A stretch of DNA of 59,500 nt from DASTDY01 sp035478375 (GTDB lineage Bacteria; Patescibacteriota; Saccharimonadia; Saccharimonadales; EFPC-124): positions 1 to 59,500 of the forward strand of contig DATIJQ010000024.1 of assembly GCA_035478375.1 (NCBI GenBank), read 5' to 3'. Positions 54,787-59,500 of the stretch are shown piece after piece. The position numbers and the translations under genes are program-made. Numbering within the stretch: position 1 is the first letter of the stretch; every line of letters begins with the position of its first letter. The notes under the pieces are model-generated. The model was not told the DNA's origin and searched no databases. It saw only the letters and a program-made list of their open reading frames with translations.

Positions 54787-57680
54787 TATCGCAACTTAAT
54801 AACGGTTTCGCCATTTAAGTGGCCCTGTTGGGCTTTGGGCTGTGGTGTGGGCGCCGCAGCTGGCGTAATGGACCGAGTTGATGGTTGTTGCTGCGCTGGA
54901 CGGGGAGCGTTGTTTGTGGGTGTACTATCTTCGCCACCATTCCCTTTCTTTTTGCGACGCCGGCGCTTTTTGCGTGCCGGATTAGTGGGTACTATTTGGT
55001 CGGTGGTTTGTGCTTGTGGTTGTTGGGGTGTGAGCGGTGCTGCCGTGGGCGCAGGAGCTACTCGTGGTTGTTCTTCCCTTTTTGTCTCCTCCCCTTTTTG
55101 CTGAACCGCTTTTATTGCCACTTCCCCACTCTGCTTTGCTAAGTCTTTATTGGCGACTGATACTACGCTGGCAGGAATCGGATGTGTCTTTTCTTGTGCG
55201 GCAGACTGTGGTTCTTTGGGCGCTTGTTCTGTTTTTGTTTCGGTTGATTTTTGCTCGGCCGGCTGTCCAGTGGTAGACTGTATTTTTGCGGCGCCAACCA
55301 GGTTGGCAATTTCTTCTTCTACCTCTGATCGCTGACGAGCAAAGTGCAAGCGGCTGGATTCCACAATTTGCGGCGAGAAGTCAGTTTGCACTGGCGGGAG
55401 CGTCAGAGTTGTCGCCGAAAACGCCGGCGCTTTTTCGCCCTTAATAACCATGCTGATAATAAAGTGGCGGTTGGCCATCTCTATGATGTCTTCGGGCGTA
55501 AACTGTGGCGTAAACTGTTTGGACAGCATTGGCGCGTCTTCTGGACTAATACGGAAGCAAATAGTCGTGCCCACGTTACCAAACACGGCGGCGCGCACGG
55601 TATCGGACATTTGGCTGACGTATTGGTTAGCGACTGTCAGGTTAAGACCGTACTTGCGAGCCTCGGACAAAATAGTGGCAAAGGAATCGGTGGCAAAGTT
55701 TTGGAACTCGTCAACGTATAGGTAAAACGGCCGGCGATCTTCGATGTTTGAAATATCCGACCGGCTCATGGCCGCCAGCTGCACTTTGGTGACAATAAAC
55801 GAACCTAAAATTGCGGCGTTGTCTTCGCCAATAAGACCCTTAGACAAGTTGACCACCAAAATTTTGCCTTCATCCATAATTTGGCGAATGTTAAAGGTGC
55901 TTTTTGGCTGACCAACAATGTTACGAATAATCGGGTTTGCCGTAAAGGCGCCGACCTTGTTAAGCACTGGCGCAATGGCTTCGGACGCAAACTTTTCGGT
56001 CCAGCTGGCAAATTCTACGTTCCAGAACTGGCGCACGACGGCGTCTTGGCAGTTTTCGACTACTTTTTTGCGGAACTTTTTATCGGTCAGCATTGGCGCG
56101 ATGTCGAGCAGCGTTGTATTTGGGTAATCCAACAGCGCCAAAATAGTGTAGCGCAAAATGTATTCCAGGCGCGGTCCCCAGCTTTCGGCGAACATGCGTT
56201 TAAGTACGCCGATAATTTCGGAGCTAATATTGTTTTTCATGTTTGGGTTTGTGACTTCCATTGGGTTGAAACCAACTGGGTAGGCGGTGTCTGCAGGATT
56301 AAAAAACACGACATCTTTAATGCGGCTTGGCGGCACGAATTTAAGATTGTTTATGGCAAAGTCGCCGTGCGGGTCGATGATGGCGTAGCCCTGGTTGTGG
56401 AAGACATCACTCAACGCAAAAAGCTCCAACAGACCAGATTTACCCGTACCGGTTTGGCCAATAATATAGGCATGGCGGCCACGATCACTACGGTACATAC
56501 CAAACTGTTGGTTGATACCACGGAAGTTGGTCAGCCCAAAGGCGCTGATGTCTTTGTCGCTGTCGGCGCCAATAATCATAGGCAGTTTTGCTGGCGGTTC
56601 AGCGGTCTTGCTGCTTGCCCACACAATGTTTGGCGTCTCCACGTTTGTGTGTGGCAAGTGGAAGACCGATGCGAGCTCTTCGATGTTTAAAATGTAGCCG
56701 CGATCAATAAAGAATCGCGCACGATATTGGGCGATGCCATCGGTCGAAAAACTGGCGTTTTTTATAGTAAACCCATTGAGGTTGGTGCTGTTGTACTGCT
56801 TAAAAGTCCCGACAATGGCTTGCATGCGCAGCTTGGCGGTTTGCTCGCTGTTGCCCAGGTAAACAATGCGAACTTTAACTTGGTAGCCAAGTTTGATGCT
56901 CTTTTTTTCGACTTCGCTGATACGGCCTTTGTCGCGCTCGCTGACTTCGGGGCCTTTGCCTGATTCTTCTGGCGGCTTGGCAAGCGCACTGAGTGTTTTA
57001 AGCACGTAGTAACCGGCGCTGTTGTTGTGGCTGCTAATCATGCCACTTTTAACGCGCGACGTGTAGCGGCTGGATTTGCGGTGCCATTCGTCGGAGATTG
57101 GGCGAGCTAAGACTTGAATCCACATTTGTTCGCCCGGTTCTTCTAGTTTGGCGAGTGTGGCGGTAATGGCGGCTAGTGGGTCGACTTCAAAGCTTTGGAA
57201 AGTCTTGATCGGCAGCACTTCGTTGTCGATTAGAGTAAGCTCGGCGGTATACGTAACCGTATTAGTAATGTCTTGCGCGGCGTAGTCGTTCTCTGCTTTA
57301 AAGATTTGTACCGTTGGGTACTGGGCGTAAATTTGGCCTTCGACGAAGTTTTGTAAAAAAATGGGCGCCCACACGTAGAATCGAATGCGTTTTTCTATTG
57401 CTGCGACTTCAAAACTAATGTGCTCTTGTAGACCACCTTGCGCGGCGAGCTCTCGTTTAGAGCGCAAAATACCATGTAAACTGGCAAACATTTGTTCGGC
57501 GGCTAATTCTTTTTTGTCGTTAGCGCGCGGAATCTCTAAAATAAGTAAGACATGCTCTTGTTCCCCTACTACTTTGGCGCGTTTATTATTACGCATGGCT
57601 AAATAGCCCAAGGCTAAAGCCACGGGCAGCCATATGTACCACTTGCCAAGCAAGCTGAATAAAAGTGATAGGACGTCCAT
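54786..57680 (-). CDS. Membrane-anchored TraD/VirD4-VirB4-like (DUF87) ATPase
   Basis: 964-residue P-loop ATPase of the HerA/FtsK superfamily resembling conjugation coupling proteins. One N-terminal TM at about 13-29, a middle domain (about 40-370) without clear homology, then the motor: Walker A GQTGTGKSG (about 408-416), DPHGDFAINNL, Walker B FYLYVDEFQNF (about 652-662) and the sensor/arginine region LSEARKYGLNLTVANQYVSQ. From about 775 on, the chain is disordered, Pro/Gln/Thr-rich, with a basic patch KKRRRRKKKG, perhaps for DNA binding. No relaxase or other mating genes lie nearby, so it may serve DNA uptake, pilus or protein transfer. Only the alpha/beta hydrolase is coupled to it. Confidence 0.85.
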   Translation of the reverse strand: MDVLSLLFSLLGKWYIWLPVALALGYLAMRNNKRAKVVGEQEHVLLILEIPRANDKKELAAEQMFASLHGILRSKRELAAQGGLQEHISFEVAAIEKRIRFYVWAPIFLQNFVEGQIYAQYPTVQIFKAENDYAAQDITNTVTYTAELTLIDNEVLPIKTFQSFEVDPLAAITATLAKLEEPGEQMWIQVLARPISDEWHRKSSRYTSRVKSGMISSHNNSAGYYVLKTLSALAKPPEESGKGPEVSERDKGRISEVEKKSIKLGYQVKVRIVYLGNSEQTAKLRMQAIVGTFKQYNSTNLNGFTIKNASFSTDGIAQYRARFFIDRGYILNIEELASVFHLPHTNVETPNIVWASSKTAEPPAKLPMIIGADSDKDISAFGLTNFRGINQQFGMYRSDRGRHAYIIGQTGTGKSGLLELFALSDVFHNQGYAIIDPHGDFAINNLKFVPPSRIKDVVFFNPADTAYPVGFNPMEVTNPNMKNNISSEIIGVLKRMFAESWGPRLEYILRYTILALLDYPNTTLLDIAPMLTDKKFRKKVVENCQDAVVRQFWNVEFASWTEKFASEAIAPVLNKVGAFTANPIIRNIVGQPKSTFNIRQIMDEGKILVVNLSKGLIGEDNAAILGSFIVTKVQLAAMSRSDISNIEDRRPFYLYVDEFQNFATDSFATILSEARKYGLNLTVANQYVSQMSDTVRAAVFGNVGTTICFRISPEDAPMLSKQFTPQFTPEDIIEMANRHFIISMVIKGEKAPAFSATTLTLPPVQTDFSPQIVESSRLHFARQRSEVEEEIANLVGAAKIQSTTGQPAEQKSTETKTEQAPKEPQSAAQEKTHPIPASVVSVANKDLAKQSGEVAIKAVQQKGEETKREEQPRVAPAPTAAPLTPQQPQAQTTDQIVPTNPARKKRRRRKKKGNGGEDSTPTNNAPRPAQQQPSTRSITPAAAPTPQPKAQQGHLNGETVIKLR

Positions 57681-57774
57681 TGCCTTACCTTTTATTCTCT
57701 CTCAAACTGGCTCGAGTTGCAATCTGTAGTTGAACGTTTTTGATATTTTGTGTCATCTTCCCCAAGGGCCTTAA

Positions 57775-57802
57775 AGGAGCGGTGACTTCTGCCGCCGCTC
57801 CT
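57775..57802 (-). terminator. Terminator of the sigma4/HARE gene
   Basis: On the minus strand AGGAGCGG, a 12-nt loop, CCGCTCCT, then TTAAGG; 8 bp perfect (57775-57782 and 57795-57802), between this gene and the ATPase gene. Confidence 0.7.
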
Positions 57803-57825
57803 GTCTGTTACATTGGCGTGTGCTT

Positions 57826-58869
57826 TTAGGCGTCGGCCAGACCGTAGGTGGCTTTGGCAACGCGTTTAAAGCGCTGTTTGCCCTGCAAGTTTAGTAAGAT
57901 CGTCGTCTCTTTGACCTGGCGGTGTTTGAGTACGCGTTTAACAATTTCGTCGCGGTGCAACGGGCCGGCTTCATCTTTTAAGATGTCGGTAATGATGTCG
58001 GCGACGGTGCCTTTGCTGTAGCCCCAGTCTTTAAGGGCATAAATGCCGCGGCCGATGAGCACAAAACGACTGTCTTTAATCAGTTCGTTATGAATGGCCT
58101 GAGTGGTGACGTCTTTGCGGCGGAAATCAGAGCCTTTAATTGCTTTGGCAATGTCGCTAAAGTGCAGCGGTTTGCTGTTTTCTTGCAAAATAACGTAAAT
58201 TTTATCGCGAATATTTTTAGGGTTGACGGTCGGCCATTTGGTAAGACCCCAGGTGTCTTTGAGGTTAGCAAGATGCTTGCTGACACTGGCCAAGGCACGG
58301 ACGTGGTTGGGGTGAGCGTGGTCTACTTGTGCATGGAGGTCTTCGACACTAAGCGGCACGCCGTGCTTTTTAATAACGTCAACAATGGTGTCGACGTGCT
58401 GTTTAATCTGATCGGCGTCGTGGTGTTCTTTAATGCCAATGGCGTAATGGTAGTTGTCGTTTTCGTCAACAACGGCGAGCTTTGGCGCGATTTCGGCCAA
58501 AAAGGCAACGTGGGCGCGGGTGCGGTCGTCTTGCCGGTCACTAACGCGGGCAGTTAAATCTTGCAAACGAGCAACGCGACCGAGGTCGTGCAGGTTACGA
58601 ATAAATTGCTTTTCGATATTTGCGACGTGTGGCAAGTCATCTTCGGCTGCAAGTCGCAAGCGAATCATAATTGCCTTTTCTAGTTGGCGAACGCGTTCAC
58701 GGGTAATGCCAAGCAGCTCGCCGATTTGTTCCAGCGTTTCTTTGCGGTCGTACAAACCAAAGCGGCGGGCAATAATTTCGCGCTCGCGCTCACGTTCAAC
58801 GGTTGCCAAGATATCCCTGACGGCGCTTTGTAGGTCTAGAGTAGTGACGGCCTCGACAGTTTCGCTCAT
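57826..58869 (-). CDS. Sigma70 region 4 plus HARE-HTH domain protein
   Basis: 347-residue nucleic-acid-binding protein. Residues about 15-75 are a canonical sigma70 region 4: REREREIIARRFGLYDRKET, LEQIGELLGITRERVRQLEK, with the helix-turn-helix that normally contacts the -35. Sigma regions 2 and 3 are missing, so it cannot open promoters alone. The rest holds at least two winged HARE-HTH-like units (as in RpoE/delta of Gram-positives): PLHFSDIAKAIKGSDFRRKD and the partial repeat PLHRDEIVKRVLKHRQVKET; a third, weaker one begins PLSVEDLHAQVDHAHPNH. Likely an RNA-polymerase-associated factor. Start ATG 58869 has AAGGAAA about 12 nt upstream. Confidence 0.88.
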   Translation of the reverse strand: MSETVEAVTTLDLQSAVRDILATVEREREREIIARRFGLYDRKETLEQIGELLGITRERVRQLEKAIMIRLRLAAEDDLPHVANIEKQFIRNLHDLGRVARLQDLTARVSDRQDDRTRAHVAFLAEIAPKLAVVDENDNYHYAIGIKEHHDADQIKQHVDTIVDVIKKHGVPLSVEDLHAQVDHAHPNHVRALASVSKHLANLKDTWGLTKWPTVNPKNIRDKIYVILQENSKPLHFSDIAKAIKGSDFRRKDVTTQAIHNELIKDSRFVLIGRGIYALKDWGYSKGTVADIITDILKDEAGPLHRDEIVKRVLKHRQVKETTILLNLQGKQRFKRVAKATYGLADA

Positions 58870-59040
58870 ATCAAAAAGTTTCCTTATGGTTGTTAACGGA
58901 ATGTTAATATTACTCTAACACAAATGCATGTTGGTGTCAAACACTTTGTATAGATTTTATTATAGCATTTATTTGGCGGGTTAGGTAGTCTCTGCTCTGA
59001 CACTTTTCAGCCTGTGGATAACATGGTCGAATAAAGAAAT

Positions 59041-59065
59041 GCCCCGCCCGTTTTAAGGGCGAGGC
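59041..59065 (-). terminator. Intrinsic terminator on the minus strand at the end of a non-coding region
   Basis: On the minus strand GCCTCGCCC, a 7-nt loop, GGGCGGGGC, then ATTTCTTTATT: 9 pairs with one G-U and a U-rich tail. On the plus strand the same stem has a mismatch and no T-run, so the terminated transcript should be minus-strand. Confidence 0.75.
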
Positions 59066-59500
59066 GTCGAGTATGTAGAACAGAGGAGTTACCTGTCGGG
59101 GGAGAGTGTCCGAGACGTGTCGGACCCAACAGGCAACTCCTCTGGCTGGCGAATCTGCATTCGCCTGCTACGTGCGCGGTAAAGTCTTTGGGAATACGCA
59201 CGCAATCCCGCCGGCAGCCTGGGGTACAGATGACTGCCGAGGTCGTTGCCCCACAGCAACGGAAGTTTACGCCAGGAGGCAACCCCAACTCAGGGGCGCT
59301 GTGTAGGCAGTTGCCTCCTGGCTGCAACCAGTGCGGTAACGCGTCGCAACCGCACTGACTGCACTGTCGCCAACATTCCTCACCATGTAGAGGATGCTGA
59401 CGGCAGCTTGTACCGCGAACCTTGCGGCTCAAGCGGTGCGTTTAGTGGCAGAGCGCCTGCCTGCGCCCTGCCGTTTTCAGCACGCCGAGGCTGGACTAGA
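59041..59500 (-). ncRNA. Candidate structured RNA: eight or more consecutive hairpins
   Basis: No plausible protein. Hairpins follow head to tail: 59041-59065 (terminator), 59081-59144 (10-bp stem plus inner stems), 59148-59165 (7 bp), 59171-59202 (6 bp), 59212-59239 (6 bp), 59244-59261 (6 bp), 59271-59322 (13 bp perfect), 59329-59357 (9 bp perfect). Weaker stems continue towards 59500. The region is GC-rich and ends, on the minus strand, in a terminator. I do not recognise RNase P, tmRNA, SRP, 6S or a known riboswitch. The 5' end lies outside the window. Confidence 0.5.

Noticed and set aside
59007..59432. Open frame of 141 codons on the minus strand at the right end
   Set aside because: It runs through several perfect hairpins and the terminator, is rich in Cys, Arg and Pro without domain sense, and has no ribosome site. 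The hairpin structure explains the region better.
1..59500. Alternative genetic code (UGA = Gly)
   Set aside because: Genes such as murL, yvcK and the one at 5103 end at TGA in good contexts, and an RF2 gene is intact.
1..59500. CRISPR array, insertion sequences, prophage or integron attC sites
   Set aside because: No regularly spaced direct repeats, transposase or integrase motifs, or RYYYAAC/GTTRRRY core sites next to the hairpins of the unknown genes were found.

Overview
This window looks like chromosomal DNA from a bacterium with a small genome, most likely a Candidate Phyla Radiation member and probably a Saccharibacteria (TM7) relative. The taxonomy is inference. It rests on the dense array of single-copy housekeeping genes, the MurL/MurD route to D-glutamate, a stripped-down division cluster, a lone TraD/DUF87-type membrane ATPase and a sigma-region-4/HARE-HTH protein. 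TGA is used as an ordinary stop (for example murL and yvcK) and an intact RF2 gene is present, so the UGA-to-glycine code of Gracilibacteria/Absconditabacteria does not apply. I saw no rRNA, tRNA, CRISPR array, insertion sequence or phage.

Layout. 1-12 kb: end of serS, hpf, an IMPase-like gene, secA, an M16 peptidase, murD and murL, prfB. 12-16.8 kb: cell-wall remodelling (ftsE, ftsX, a coiled-coil/CHAP hydrolase, a CtpA protease, a receiver-only regulator). 16.8-24.6 kb: a disordered protein, rpmA, an RNA methylase, a YbhN-like membrane protein, xseA-xseB, a FAM173-like methyltransferase, a soluble histidine kinase with its receiver, recO. 24.6-28.7 kb: glyS among unrecognised genes. 28.7-36 kb: an ABC-2 exporter, alkD, a CYTH protein, a Nudix hydrolase, an MMPL transporter. 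36-45 kb: two TrmB-like regulators, radC, a metallo-hydrolase, a GH1 glucosidase, yvcK, galU, ddl. 45-53.5 kb: a dcw-type cluster, mraZ-rsmH-ftsL-ftsI-mraY-ftsW-murG-ftsQ. 53.5-59.5 kb: an AT-rich spacer, an alpha/beta hydrolase, the TraD-like ATPase, the sigma4/HARE protein, and a GC-rich non-coding stretch of back-to-back hairpins.

The main functional theme is envelope building: precursor synthesis (murL, murD, ddl, mraY, murG), septal synthesis (ftsW, ftsI, ftsL, ftsQ), controlled wall cleavage (ftsEX plus the CHAP protein), and metabolic control (yvcK, galU). MraZ controls its own promoter through six 10-bp-spaced TGGG boxes.

Two gene styles alternate. Most housekeeping units start with a -10 box ending 6-9 bases before the ATG, which predicts leaderless mRNAs. 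Interspersed among them are single unrecognised genes with ordinary promoters, mostly with strong Shine-Dalgarno sites, G/C-ending codons and GC-rich hairpins just downstream. This dichotomy, the TrmB operator region at 36.5 kb and the multi-hairpin region at the right end are the observations I rate highest.
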